Shown here piece after piece: positions 1-11,285 of a stretch of 64,000 nt of DNA. Position 1 is the stretch's first letter, and each line of letters begins with the position of its first letter. This stretch comes from Phellopilus nigrolimitatus (Eukaryota; Basidiomycota; Agaricomycetes; Hymenochaetales; Hymenochaetaceae). Under the pieces are notes generated by a model. That model ran no database searches and was not told the DNA's origin. It saw nothing but the letters and a program-made list of their open reading frames with translations. The DNA lies in assembly GCA_021029095.1 (NCBI GenBank), contig JAJOHG010000022.1, forward strand, positions 1 to 64,000, given 5' to 3'. The position numbers and the translations under genes are program-made.

Positions 1-513
1 CAAATGTTTTTAGGGTGCGGGTCTCCGAACAGTTGTCTCGATGTCCTGTCAAGTCCCTTCGCATCTCAGTCGACACAAGAAGAATGAATTGTAGCATCTC
101 ACTTTGATACGGCCTCGAGCTTCTTTTTACGACGAAGATGCTACCTTGTTCTCCTGCAGTTATATCTCAGTATCAAGAATGTAGGCCGCGTCATAACTCG
201 TCGAAGATGCAAGTATCTTGATCGCTGCGACGCAATATGATCTTCGAGTTGTAGAACCCCTGTTCGTCTCTACTTCTGTTTGGTTATATCTTCTATCTGG
301 TTATATCGTCTGAGGCCGCTACCAACGTATCAGCTCCGTTAGCAGCTCACGCGAAGTACTGATCAACAAAAATGCCTCGAAGATCCTATCAGAGCTGTTG
401 TTCTTTTGCCTCGCTCTCTTCGCTTTAAATGTCGCTGAGGTTGTGGGGCTTTTTCGACACATTCCCCGAGTCGACCTTCAATAGCTTGCTGAAACCTACT
501 ACGCGCGTTCACT
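1..513 (+). repeat. Upstream flank of DUF6533 copy 1 (block U tail)
   Basis: This is the 5' flank of the first array gene and the end of a block-U repeat whose start lies outside the window. The same order of short sequences precedes copies 2, 4, 7 and 8 (about 9180-9666, 23960-24463, 47990-48482 and 54940-55429). I see no convincing gene. A TTTAAAT box near the end is listed separately. Confidence 0.6.
424..430 (+). promoter_or_regulatory. TTTAAAT box conserved upstream of every array gene
   Basis: TTTAAAT lies 90 bp before the copy 1 start codon in the context GCTTTAAATGTCGCTGAGG. Equivalent boxes occur at 9576 (copy 2), 17411 (copy 3), 24371 (copy 4), 30372 (copy 5, extended to TTTAAAAAT), 35313 (copy 6), 48398 (copy 7), 55340 (copy 8) and 63169 (copy 9). 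They lie 85-110 bp before each ATG. A TATA-like core promoter role is inferred from position and AT content. The conservation could also simply reflect recent duplication. Confidence 0.45.
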
Positions 514-2138
514 ATGCATTTAATACGCTCTGACGTCGAATCTGTTGATCCGAGCCTCGTTCCGCTTTTGATATCAGAGCTAAACATCTCACTCTACATT
601 GAGGTGACAATTCTAACTCTCTTAGTCTATGACATGCGTAAGTTTTGCTTCTTCGTTAGTATGTCGAATTTAAATGACATATTATCTTTTAGTTATCACC
701 ACGGACAAGGAGGTAAATAGTGCCTGACATTATCAGCTTCATGCGTAAACCAATTATTGCATTTAGATTAAATACTTCTGGGTACATCATTTGTTTGCAT
801 TAACACCAGGCATATGCTTACTTGCCATGCGGAATGAAGAGCTCTCCTCGCAGCTTTGTTAGCTTGATTTACTTCGCAGTAAATGATGGTTTACAGTTTC
901 TCCTGATAAACCACTCTAACACATTGTAGAATCGCTACATTGGGATCCTTGGAGCCCTTTCTGGTATTGCATGTGAGTCAAGATATTAGCGGAGATGCAT
1001 CAAAACAAGTCTGTCCACTCACACTTCTTTTGTAGCTGAGACTCATCAAGCAAATGAAACACTGCAAGCCATTTCTGATCACTATAATATAACTTACTGT
1101 GGCTGACTCTGGACATCCCTTATAGGTGTAAGCACCCAGATCCTACATGCCAGTCTCTACTGATAATATTGAAAGGCCTCAGCTCTAACTGGATCCATGG
1201 TCTGGCTGGTGAGTTTCTGAACTTTGCACTGAACGACATCTTGCTCATTGCAGGGAAGACTTGATGACTGTCCTTTTGATTGACTGTAATGTCTCCCTAC
1301 CTATAATATTCCATGTATTCATCCCACACTAATTGTCTGACAGATATTCTTCTGATAAGGGTTCTTGCACTGTACCATCAGGGTGAGCATTCCCAATACT
1401 GCCAATCACTTCTAATATTTAATACACAACAGATAAGAGGCTAGCTGCATGCCTGAGGAGTCTATTTGGACTGGAGGCAGCATTTACACTGGGTATCCTT
1501 GTATATGGCACCATATATGAAGAGAGCAAGCATATTTGTTCAAGTTTGTCCTACAGTGGCATTATCTAATCATGGGTTTCAGTTGTTGTAGGGAAGCTTT
1601 CAGAAGACATAACACTTTGTGGATACAATAGAAGCCCTCCAAAAGTGTGGGGTGCTTTACCCTGGTTAGTACTGCTTTTCTTGGAACATTTCTTGGAAAA
1701 GCACTTGGACTGACTTGGAAGTTGGAACAGGGTTGCTGCAATGCTGTATGGAATTATCCTAATGATTCTAGCACTCTATAAGGCTGCAGAACACTGGAGG
1801 GAGACAGCTGGCTTCAGCCAGTTCACCCTTGTCAAGGTGCTGATCCAAGATCAGGCCATATATTTTATTATGTAATTTTTCCTTCATGCATAACCAATGG
1901 TATATGAGCTGACCACTCTAACAGGGTCATATTTTGCAGTGTTATGCAGATAATTTCATTCCAGTTGTACATCCCAAATGTTCTTCTTGCTGATCTTCTA
2001 ACTATTCTGGGAAATCCAAGCCTTCTCTGTGTGCTTGGGAGTCACATGCTGGTCCATCTGAAGGAAGCTGGTGAGAGGGGAGCCAATGGAGGGACAAGCT
2101 ACAGGCTGAAGACAATGAGTAACATCGAGTTTACATGA
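514..2138 (+). CDS. DUF6533-family membrane protein, array copy 1 (spliced, intact)
   Basis: Spliced gene for a small multi-pass membrane protein of the fungal DUF6533 family; its biochemical function is unknown. With the 13-exon pattern worked out for copy 4, every exon is open and the phases agree. Exon 1 ends in LVYDM before a GTAAGT donor. The family core follows: a TMDKE-like motif (here TTDKE) in a 20-nt exon, IKYFW in a 15-nt exon, then SFVSLIYFANRYIG, ILLIRVLALYHQ, LFGLEAAF, WGALPW, YGIILMILALYKAAEHW and a C-terminal GSHMLVHLKEAGERGANGG, ending at a TGA. Seven or so hydrophobic segments can be seen. Two introns appear to use GC donors (1064 and the intron after the LFGLEAAF exon). The start is the first ATG after the promoter box and is conserved in all copies. 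Confidence 0.8.
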
Positions 2139-3250
2139 TTTTGTGAAGGGGATTTCAAGGTGTTTTCATTGTTCTATTTGTTTTAATAGCTTTGCTCACT
2201 AATATAATAACAGTCGTGCAGAAGATCTGTAGGACGATCAAACACACTCCATTCCCATTCAATTTGTTATTTTCTGTTTTTGCTTCTCATTCTGCCATTA
2301 TTTAATTGCCATTGCAATGTAAAGAATCTTCGCTGTGCGAAGAAATACCAGTTTGTTTATACATACGAGCTCAGTGCAATCGTCCCCCTCTAGAAATGCA
2401 TATGTCAAAACGTAATAGACAGATGCGGTTAGCCTAATACATCAGCAGTGCGCACGTATTGCTCATTCGGCTTGCCACAGTGCACCGGGAGCATCTGGCG
2501 ACGGGCCGTGCTGGCCCACCAGCGCGACAGACATATCCCGTTGGTGCCAAGGACGGTGAGAGACACAAGGAGAGAAGGCGGAGTGTAAGTGAACCGACTT
2601 ACATGTGCGTCTTGAGGCCAGGTATTCGCAGCTAGAACTAAAGGGATTTTCGTACACGAACGCGCACCCTGCGAGCGATGTCTGCCCGAGTCGCGCAAGC
2701 ACTAGCGTCCACTTCGCACGTTCTGTGCAGCGGTTTCGGGAAAATGTGGTTTCAGATCAGACCTGCGCAGGGGAGCCGGCACTCTTCCCTTCTTGCGCTG
2801 ACACCGGCTGTGTGCGCTCCGACCGCACTAGCGCTCTCCTTATACTAGACGCGCTGCGACTCGCGTTCCCCATCTATTTTAGTCCCGGCTCCGCGGCTTG
2901 TGTTTCGGAGACTATTGCTCTGTGGGCTGTTATCATTCCCTTTGACTTTCTGTTTGTGTATAATCAACCCCCGCGCGGAATGAATGTTCTGTTTGAAAGG
3001 CTCACCGAGAACGCGTGTGGAGCTGCGAAACAAAGCAAATAGGGTGGAAAGATACAGCGAAAGTTGCAATCGCGGCTCCATGAGCGAACTGCGGAGTCAG
3101 TACGTACACGCAACAATAATCAAGGAGGGCTCGATAGAATTTGAGCAACACCAACATTTGAATATTAGGCGGGAGCATACAGAATCTTGGCAATACCAGA
3201 CGCGAAAGAAAAGCTTGCAGTGATACTAACACTGACAGTGCGCACGACGC
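2139..3250. repeat. Block P: conserved downstream flank of array gene
   Basis: About 1.1 kb following the copy 1 stop codon. Related sequence follows every other complete copy (about 11286-11960, 19152-20180, 26102-26945, 43446-44540, 50099-50935 and 57041-57840). It starts AT-rich and becomes GC-rich from about 2430. A plus-strand frame (2605-3042, 145 codons) is partly preserved in several copies, with a shared stretch reading DALRLAFPIYFSPGSAA. It is broken in others and I recognise no family, so it is not called as a gene. Confidence 0.6.
2328..2342. other. Short perfect hairpin downstream of array gene
   Basis: CTTCGCTGTGCGAAG is a 6-bp perfect inverted repeat around a 3-nt loop, about 190 bp past the copy 1 stop codon. 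It is perfect again after copy 2 (near 11440), copy 3 (near 19340) and copy 7 (near 50288). It is imperfect after copies 4, 6 and 8. It may lie in the 3' UTR, but no role can be shown. Confidence 0.35.
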
Positions 3251-3289
3251 AGACACGCGAACGGCTAGGACAAGGGACAGCAGTCAGTT

Positions 3290-4345
3290 TCCGCGGTGGT
3301 GCAGCTTGTTCATCACCTTCCTCTTCGCTCTGCCCTGCCCTCTTTCTTCCCTCCCTTCACCGCCGCTGCCTCCGTCGACACACACTCACCACACGTTCTG
3401 CACGCCCGCAGCGTATCTATCCTCGACACCCAGTGCAAGCGCGTGCTCGTTCACAGCGGCTCATCCTTTGGCGGTAGCAGTGGCGTTGGCGCGCGGGCGC
3501 TCTTCGCGAATGCTTGCACCAGCGCAGATGGTGTCGCGAAGCCGGGGCCCCGTCCGCCGCGAACACACTGCGCGCGGCGCACTCTTTTGGGGAGGTGGTG
3601 GTGCCGGGCCGGGCCAGGGCCAGAACGGCGCACATGGTGCCGAGAGACGGGGCTGCTGCTGCTGCAGTCGTCTGTGTCCGAGTAACCGAGAGCGGTGGGG
3701 ATGGGCCGCTCCGTGTTATGGAGCGGGACCCGTGGGGACACGCTTGATGCTGGAGGTGGTGGGGATGGGGCGCGCGGGGCTAGGGAGCGGGGCCCGCGCC
3801 GCAGTGGAAACGGGCACGTTGGGTGTGCCTGAGACGGCGGGCTTGGCGGTGGACGTCGGGTCTGCAGTAAGAGAAAGAAAGCGATGTCATGAGTATACGA
3901 AAATGAAACTCTGCCTGATAGACGCGGGAATATGGCGGAAGATAAGCAGAGAGCGTACCTAAATATTCTGCGATGCAACTCGGCACACGCTCTCCCGGCG
4001 GCCCCGCGCCGGCAGCCGAGTCAGCGGTGCTGGAGAAGTCGCTCTGGAGGCTCTGCGCGGTCGTCGACGCACAGTCGACGCTCGTGCGCGTATCGGAGGC
4101 GGCCAGGACAGACCGGGTGGTTGAGGCGGGGTCGAGCCACGCATGGACGGTGCCTGCGTCTGTCGTGTCCACAACTGCTGAAACGCAACGCCGACTCAGG
4201 TGCAGAGGGGAAAGGAAACGCGAGGCTTCTCACGCAGGATAGCGCAGAGCGCACAAATTTGGCTCCTTGTCTTTCATCTTCGTCTCCAGGACGCATCTAT
4301 CTCTTCTGCTTTCCGCATCGGACTACATTTAATAGATGGTGAGTG
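3290..4345. repeat. Block Q: GC-rich spacer repeat
   Basis: GC-rich block found in every spacer with enough length. Landmarks are CTCGACACCCAG near 3420, a polypyrimidine splice-like tract on the minus strand near 3870, and CTGGAGAAGTCG near 4031. Other copies lie at about 7200-7690, 12000-12970, 20190-20705, 26950-27560, 44560-45300, 50935-51760 and 57850-58830. Open frames exist on both strands, but no single frame stays open across copies. One plus-strand stretch reading ILDTQCKRVLV recurs. It could be a decayed gene, but I cannot assign a family. Confidence 0.55.
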
Positions 4346-5132
4346 ACTGTAGCGATGGTGGTTGCTGTCGGAGCGACGCGATCGAGAAACACGGTCTCGC
4401 TAGCGACAGGAACGAAGCGAAGATATGGAAACAGAGCGAAAGGGACACTGCTCGGGCTTCGCGCTGCTGCTAAAGATAGCGAGGAAATTGTATCAAAGAG
4501 ATGGAGGAGAAACGAGGACACGCGCACGCGCACGCACCGTGTCGCACACCCAGGCCCTCGCTACGATGCACTTTTGTATATTCGATATGAGGCTCGGCGG
4601 CTGGCCTATCCACCCATTGTAGCTAACCAGACAAATGACCGTTTCAATCAGTTTGCTTCTCTCGAGAACTAGAAAATGAAATTTCGCACGTTGCTGTGCC
4701 AAGCGTCTTTCCCGGTCAAGGCTGTCGACACACTGCTTTCTGAGAAGTTTCTCCGTCCTGTGCCCAACCGCATGGTCGAATGACGCCAACAACGAACAAA
4801 GTAAATAAGTATTTGATAGCAAAACGAGCGACGCGAAAAAAGAAGGAAGTAGATCGACAAACTTTAAGGCGCCCTCGATGGCGCTGCTCCTGTCGGACAG
4901 GTTGCCGCACGGTCTCAGCATGTTCTTCTTCTACCTTCTATGAGTCAAAATATATGGCCTTCATCAGCAGCGGCATCTCGAACTTGAAGAAAGGAAAGGG
5001 ACGCATGGCCAGAAATAACGGAGGCGAACAGAGAGCGCACGCCGCTCGGCTCGCGCGCCCGGCCAGCCAGCTGAAAGACCGCTTCGACGACGACGACGCG
5101 GTCTGAGCCGAGAGGTCTAGGTTGAGCCACCT
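4346..5132. repeat. Block R: spacer repeat
   Basis: Related sequences lie at about 13130-13640, 51900-52500 and 58990-59590, with a tail at 32465-32600. A landmark near 4968-4990 reads CATCAGCAGCGGCATCTCGA. On the minus strand a pyrimidine tract ending in CAAG precedes a short open stretch (FEMPLLM), which looks like an intron-exon border. The frame is broken differently in each copy. No recognisable gene. Confidence 0.5.
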
Positions 5133-5669
5133 GTGAGGCACATGAAGCGGAGGGGGAAGCGCTGGGAGGAGCCTTATCTCACCGTACGTCCTTTCCCCCT
5201 TTCCCCTTTTTTTGTATATTTGAGAAATACGGACTTTCGCGTGCTTGATCGATTGGAACTTGGCCAAGAGAATCATCGCGTGGGAGACCGGCTGGATGCG
5301 CTGTCGGACTTTCTGAGCGGAGAGGACTCTGATAATCCGTTCTGGGATGGGCCTACCAAGCCCGCTGGACCTTCGGATAAAGCAGAAGAGCGCGAGGAGG
5401 AAAGGACGCGAGCGCGGGCGTTCTCGTTCTCCCCCGCTTGTTCAACGGAAGCAGACGCGGCGCTCGTAGGTGGCGTGCCATCGCATTGCGCGGGATTTCC
5501 CAGCGCGCCCGTGCGCAGGGACACGCCGAACTCGGATGTACACGTCAATACTCATTTTGAGGAAAAGGGCAGCGAGAGCCCTGCTAGTGGCCATGTGCAC
5601 CAATGGGCAAGTCGGCGTCTGGGCGTCCGGACTACCCGTTGCGTGGCGGCTGGGAGCTCCGTTAGCTGA
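5133..5669 (+). CDS. Unidentified ORF with an acidic/basic segment, possibly one exon
   Basis: An open frame of 178 codons. The central part has ordinary protein composition (LDALSDFLSGEDSDNPFW) followed by a charged stretch rich in Glu and Arg. A degenerate relative lies at about 6850-7080, where DALLDSLCG and DSPFW can be read with frameshifts between them, so the frame may once have been coding. No family recognised. The start is simply the first ATG of the open frame. It may be an exon of a lost gene or a chance ORF in repeat DNA. Confidence 0.25.
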   Translation: MRHMKRRGKRWEEPYLTVRPFPLSPFFVYLRNTDFRVLDRLELGQENHRVGDRLDALSDFLSGEDSDNPFWDGPTKPAGPSDKAEEREEERTRARAFSFSPACSTEADAALVGGVPSHCAGFPSAPVRRDTPNSDVHVNTHFEEKGSESPASGHVHQWASRRLGVRTTRCVAAGSSVS

Positions 5670-6350
5670 GCTTGGCGGAGGGTCTGCGGCTCCTTCACCC
5701 ACACAGTGAGCGCGATGCCCACCGTCCGAGAATTCTACAGCAGGGACGTCAGCCGTGCCTGCGGCACGTGTAAACCTTCTTCCATCCTGCGACATACACG
5801 AATTAGGATAGTTCTTGCGCGTCTATGACTCGAAAGTTGCTTGTTTCTCCGCTCTGCGCCAGGTTAGGAGACAAAGCTCCAGGAATCGTTCTGCCTTCGG
5901 CCGTCTGAACTTGAGCCGAGCAACAGGATTAACTTCAAGGCCGGGGCTCAGCTGCGTCGACATGCATGGGATCCATCGCGGCAACTGCATTTTTTTGCAG
6001 GCAGCGTCGACTCCGCGATTTCATCTCTAGCATCGCCGGACTCGCGAGCGCGCGAAACGTACACCAGCCCTGAGGTGCCCTGGGACCGCGGAAACACAGC
6101 CAAAGTCGTCCGGGACTTCTCCACTGTAGTAGATGGGCCGCTCCACGCCGTCCTTTCGAAGAAGGAATAGACCGCCATCGTTTGAATTGCCGATACTTGT
6201 CTAGGCCATTGCTTCGACATATTTTTCTCGAACGCACATAACCTCCGGTTCTTAGATGTTAAGCATATCACCTTTCTCGCTCGATGCTGTCACGATATTC
6301 GTTAATTAGAGCATACGATCCTAGATTCTAAGCTATGTGTCATACATGTG
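5670..6350 (+). other. Unique spacer segment with a probable terminal exon (about 6002-6165)
   Basis: This part of the copy 1-2 spacer has no relative elsewhere in the window. A T-rich tract ending in TTTTTTTGCAG (near 5990-6000) is followed by an open frame of about 54 codons with normal protein composition. It contains the motifs ETYTSPEVPWDRGN and VVDGPLHAVLSKKE and stops at a TAG near 6165. This looks like the last exon of a captured or residual gene. I do not recognise the protein and cannot trace the upstream exons with confidence. Confidence 0.3.
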
Positions 6351-7690
6351 CTCTCGCGGTATCCACCTTTCCTCGAAGTCCGGTTAGATCACCCCTGCAC
6401 TAGCACACAAAGCATATACGGTCTGCGTCAGCGAAGGACTTTCGAATCAGCAAGAGAAAAGAACGCACAGTATGAATATGTTTCCAACCTGACGACCCGT
6501 CCTTTGCAGTTGGTCCAACTCTTGCGCGCCAGAGAGCGCTCTGCATCCTGAGTCACCGGCGCCGACGTCATCCCGTGCCATCTATTCATCACGTATCGTT
6601 CTTGGCATCGCGCGCTGCACGCGGGAGGCAGGGAGCGGCAAGCGCTCCATGTGGGCGGAGTACGGGAACGGCGACGGAGTGTAGGTCGAGAAGGACACTT
6701 AGGGCGAGCACGAGCTACTCGACCCGGAGCTCTACCCATCGCGCGTGAGAAACACGAAGCGGAGGAGAAAGCGCTGGTGGTAGCTCTTGCGCGCCGTGCG
6801 TCCGTTCATCGTCTTCCCTCCTCTGTCCCTCCCTATTTTGCTTCTCCGATCGAAAAACAGACGGTCCCGCGTGATCAATCGGTTGAGATTTCGCCGCGAC
6901 AAACCGTCGAGCGGGTGAGGTGGATTCGAGGCTGGATGCACTGTTGGACTCGCTGTGCGGATAGGATTTTGACAGCCCGTTCTGGCGAGCCCGAGGAGGA
7001 AGGAATGCGCTAGGAGGAAAGAACGCGCGAGAAGAAACGCGAACGCGAACCTCCCCACTTTGTTCACTAGACAAACGCGACGCTCGTACTCGCCGTCGCG
7101 CTTGCACACAGCACGACGCGTCGTTTGTGGATGGGCCCCTCATACACGTTCTGCGACGCGCTTTCGGGAAAATGGAATTTCAGATCAGACCTGCACGCCC
7201 TCGTCGCTCTGTGCGCTCGCAGCGTGTCTATCCTCGCCCCCCAGTGCAGGCGCGTGCTCGTCCCCCAGAGGCTCGTCCTTCGGTGGTGGGGTTGGTGCGC
7301 GCGGTCCGCGGGAGGGGCAAGCGTCCTGCATCCGCCGCGGCGGGGCCGGTGCCAGCAGCGGGCGGAACGGCGCGCTCGGATCCGGGAAGCGGGCGGCGTC
7401 GGCTGTTGCTGCTACTGTTGCTGCTGCTGCTGCAGGCTTCATCCGTGTCCGAGCGACCGGAGGCGGCGGAAACGGGGCGCTCGGAAGTGAGGAATGAAGC
7501 GCACGTCGCACCGGAGGTACGTGAGAAGGCGGGTTAGGTGGCGGATGTCGGGTCTGCAGCAAGAGAAAGAAAGGGATGAGGTCAGGATACGAAAATATGA
7601 CGGAAGGTAAGCAGATAGCGCACCTCGGCTCGGCCACCCCACGCCGGCAGCCAAGCTCGCGGTGCGGGAGAGGCTCTGCGTGGTCGTAGA
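6350..7690. repeat. Mixed spacer repeats (S-like and partial Q)
   Basis: About 6480-6800 resembles block S (GGCGCCGACGTCATC and a following GAGAAACACGAAGCGGAGG that matches 15139). About 6850-7090 is a decayed relative of the ORF at 5133-5669. About 7190-7690 is a shortened second copy of block Q, so this spacer contains Q twice. No gene called. Confidence 0.45.
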
Positions 7691-8085
7691 TAGTGCTGCC
7701 GGGAGGCAAGGTCGAGGTGACCTCCACCTTGATTAGTCAGCACCTCGATCACCTCAAGGTCGTCAAGGTCGTCCACCTTGACAACCTCGCCTTGAGGTAC
7801 CTTAAGGTGATTACCACGTTAGGAAATCATTTGTCATAATGAAGAATTCTAGTCACGAAGCGTCACAGAAAGATCACCGTGCTATGTACCCGACGGGTAC
7901 TGGTTTACACTAAGTTTCAGTACATAAATGATTGCCGATTTCTTTCTGGCTGAGATCGTGACAACGGTACTTCACCTTAAGGTGACCTTAAGGCGACCTC
8001 AAGGTACCTCAAGGTGCCCGATTTGGTTAGTGCTAAAGGTAAGGTAAACCTTGCCTTAAGGTTACCTTGCCTCCCGGCAGCACTA
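7691..8085. mobile_element. hAT-type MITE with 8-bp target duplication
   Basis: A 395-bp element with inverted ends TAGTGCTGCCGGGAGGCAAG on the left and the complement on the right. It is flanked by direct repeats GTCGTAGA at 7683-7690 and 8086-8093. Paralogous block-Q copies read GGTCGTCGACGCATTG without the element, which gives an empty site. Inside are many short CCTCAAGGT / ACCTTAAGGT motifs in both orientations. The 8-bp duplication and the TAG..CTA ends are typical of hAT elements. There is no transposase ORF, so it is non-autonomous. Confidence 0.85.
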
Positions 8086-9666
8086 GTCGTAGACACATTG
8101 TCGAAGTCGGAGGCGGCCATCCGCGGCTCGGCGGCCTGGACCGTCGAGCTACGCGTCCGCGGCCGGCAGTCACCGGTGCTGACGTCATCGACAACGTCCT
8201 CCAGCTCATCCTTCCCCTAACTCGCTCATCTATCGAGCTCGCTGCATGTTGGGGAGACCGTGCGGAGAAGCTCGAGGCTGGTACCTGACGAGCTTGACGT
8301 CGTGGATATGCAGCAAATGCGCCGTGCGGCTTCTCTTGGCTCTCTGACGACCGTATCCTCAAGTTTGCCCGCTCTAGGATGCCGCCCTGAAGTGTAAGCG
8401 GGAGATAGCCCGAGTTGCGTGCGTGGTCTAGGGAGAGCGACTCATCGGTTGACTGGGATCGGATTCAGCTGCCTCGTTTCTGGCGCGCTCGTCTTTTCGG
8501 TGACTTGATGAACTATGCTGCAATCGATCTCGGATATTCACCAGGATCAGGGAAGATAAACTTGCCGGTGCAGGAGTTCTGGTATCGTCCCATTCGCCCC
8601 TGGATTCGTGTACAAGTGAGCATGATCAGCCTGTCTCCCAATCTAGCTCGATGATATCTCGATATTCGTTTCAGCGTGCGCGATCCTTTACTCTAAGCTA
8701 CGTGTCGTATAAGTACTCACTGGAGAAATCGTGAGCTTCGGCTTTGTCTGCAATCTCCAATGACCAGATCGGCTCGTCCACTTTCTCCTCTTGCGGGCAT
8801 ATCTGCATTTGGTCTGCGTTGAGACGTTGCGTTTCGCATGTCTTCTGGTCTCCCGTGCATCTAAACTCGATCTATCTTTGTTACATCTTCATGCAAATGA
8901 CGGAACTCGCACAGAGGCATAGCGCGTGGGCTCCCCGTTCTTCTGGCGACTGATTTTGTGAATACAAGTAGACTTCCGATGTGGTTTGCAAGCGAGGCTA
9001 TGTAGGTGTTCAGTTCAGTGCGACGGCTCTTCTTATCGAGCTCTGGGAGTGTAGGCCTGTTCCTGAAATCCGCGAATGAAAATGCCGTTTTTGTCCGCAC
9101 GCGGAGTGCGCGTAATTCTGTCCTCTGTTCATAAGCAACTGTATACGAGTCATCTCCGGCGATTATCGAACAAACTCAGAAACATCTGGGGCATATATCT
9201 CTGGAAAGTTCGAGATCTGGCGCTCTGTTGAGTCCGATCTCATCTCAATCGACACAAAAAGAATAAGATGTATCATCTCGCTTTGATACGGTCTCGAGCT
9301 TCGAATCACGACATGGATGCTACATTGCTCTCCTGCAGTTCCATCTCGCCATCAAGATTGTGATTAGCGCCATAACTCGGTCGGAGATACAAGTATCCTG
9401 GCCGCTGCGATGCAGCACAATCTTCAACTTGTAGAATCCTATTTCTGTCTGGTGATATCGCCTGAGGCCGCTACCAACATATCAACTCCTTTAGCAGCTC
9501 ATGCGAAGTACTGATCAACGAAAATTCCTCGAAGATCCTATCAGAACGTTTATCCTTTTGCCCGGCTCTTTTTGCTTTAAATGTCGCTGAGGTCGTGGGG
9601 CTTCTTCGACACATTCCCCGAGTCGACCTTGCGAAGGCTTGCTAAACCCTTTCCCACGCGTTCACT
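8086..9666. repeat. Blocks Q/S remnant and variant block U' before copy 2
   Basis: Sequence 8094-8330 continues block Q and then S (CGGTGCTGACGTCATCG near 8173). From about 8370 to 9100 is a variant of block U (U') whose closest relative is 61560-62245. Both contain a plus-strand stretch with FGDL followed by R(P)IRP.IRVPV-like residues (about 8415-8654, 79 codons). From 9100 to the start codon it matches the normal type I flank. No confident gene. Confidence 0.5.
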
Positions 9667-11285
9667 ATGCATTCCATACGCTCTGACGTCGAGCCTGTTG
9701 ATCCGAGCCTCGTTCCGCTTTACATCTCAGAGATAGATATCTCACTCTACACTCAAGTGGCAATTTTAACTCTCTTGGTCTACAATGCTGGTAAGCTTCG
9801 CATCTTGGCTTGAGGAACCAGCTACTTCGATTTCAATGACGTATCATTTTTTAGTTATCACTATGGACAAGGAGGTAAATAGAGGTTAGCATTATCGTCT
9901 TCATGCCCAAACTAATCGCTGTGTCATTTAGATAAAATACTTTTGGGTATGTCGTTTACTTGATATTAGCACGAGGCATATGCTTACTTGCCATGAAGAA
10001 TACTCCTCGTAGCTTTGTTAGCTTGATTTACTTCGCAGTAAGTAATACTTTACATTGTCTTTCGATAACTAGCCCCAATACATTGCAGAATCGCTACATT
10101 GGTATTATTGGAACTATTTCTAGTATAATGTGTAAGTCACAATTTTACTGGGAGTTCATCAAAACAGAGAATGTCCACTGAGACTACTTTTATAGTTTAT
10201 ATACTTCAAGCAAACGAAACAATGTAAGCAATTTCTGATCACTGTACAATAGCTTACTGTGGCTAATTCTTTTTTCAGGTGTAAGCACCCAGATACTACA
10301 TTCCAATCTCTACTGATAATATTGAAAGGCCTCGGATTTACCTGGATTCTGGGTCTGGCTAGTAAGCTTTTTAATTTTGCACAGAACAACATCTTGCTCA
10401 TTGCAGGGAAGCCTTGATGACCATCCTTTTAATTGACTGTAATGTTGCCCTTCTTATAATACTCAATACATTCAGCTCACACCAATTATCTTACAGATAT
10501 TCTTCTGATAAGGGTCCTTGCGCTGTACCACCAGAGTGAGCACTCCCAATACTGTCAATCATGTATAATGTCTAATAAGCAACAGATAAGAGGCTAGCTG
10601 CATGTCTGAGGACTCTATTTGGGCTGGAGGCTGCATTTGGGCTGGGTATCCTTATATATGGCAAAATATACCAAAAGAGCAAGAGTATTTATCCATCCTA
10701 TCTTGGCATTCTCTGATCATGGGTTCCAGGTATTGTATTAGAGCTTGCAGAAGGCATAAGATTTTGTGGATGGAATAGAAACCCTCCAAAAATGTGGGGT
10801 GCTTTATCTTGGTTAGTACTGCTTTTCTTGGAAACATTCTTGGAAAAGCACTTGGACTGACTTGGAAGTTGTAACAGGGCTGCACCAATGGTGTATGGAA
10901 TTATCCTAATGGCTCTAGCACTCTACAAGGGTGCAGAATTCTGGAGGGAAACATCTGGATTCAGTCAGTTCACCCTTGTCAAGGTGCTGGTCCAAGATCA
11001 GGCTATTTATTTTATTATGTATGCTTTCCTTCATACATGGCTAGTGGTTTAGGAGCTAACTACTCTGACAGTGTCATATTTTGCAGTGTTATGGAGATAG
11101 TTTCAGACCAGTTAGAAGTCCCAAATGCTGTTCTGGCTAATCTCCTGAGTGTTTTAGGCAGTCCCAGCCTTCTGTGTATCCTTGGGAGTCACCTGCTGGT
11201 CCATCTGAAGGAAGCTGGAGAGAGGGGGGGAAATGGAGGGACCAGCTACAGGATGAGGACCATGAGCATTATTGAGTTTTCCTGA
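9667..11285 (+). CDS. DUF6533-family membrane protein, array copy 2 (spliced, intact)
   Basis: Second complete member of the array. All 13 exons are open with consistent phases, from ATGCATTCC to the TGA at 11283-11285. Motifs in order: TMDKE, IKYFW, NTPRSFVSLIYFANRYIG, CKHPDTTFQSLLIILKG, ILLIRVLALYHQ, LFGLEAAFGLGILIYG, KMWGALSW, YGIILMALALYKGAEFW and GSHLLVHLKEAGERGGNGG. It differs from most copies in using a normal GT donor (GTAAGC at 10224) in the intron where six copies have GC. The intron after the LFGLEAAF exon seems to have a GCAAGA donor. Function unknown; expected in a cellular membrane. Confidence 0.8.

Noticed and set aside
3306..3962. 218-codon plus-strand ORF in block Q (and similar long frames at 7185-7727, 11980-12585 and 57792-58469).
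   Set aside because: GC-rich sequence gives few stops. Several frames on both strands are open at once, and none stays open in all copies of the block.
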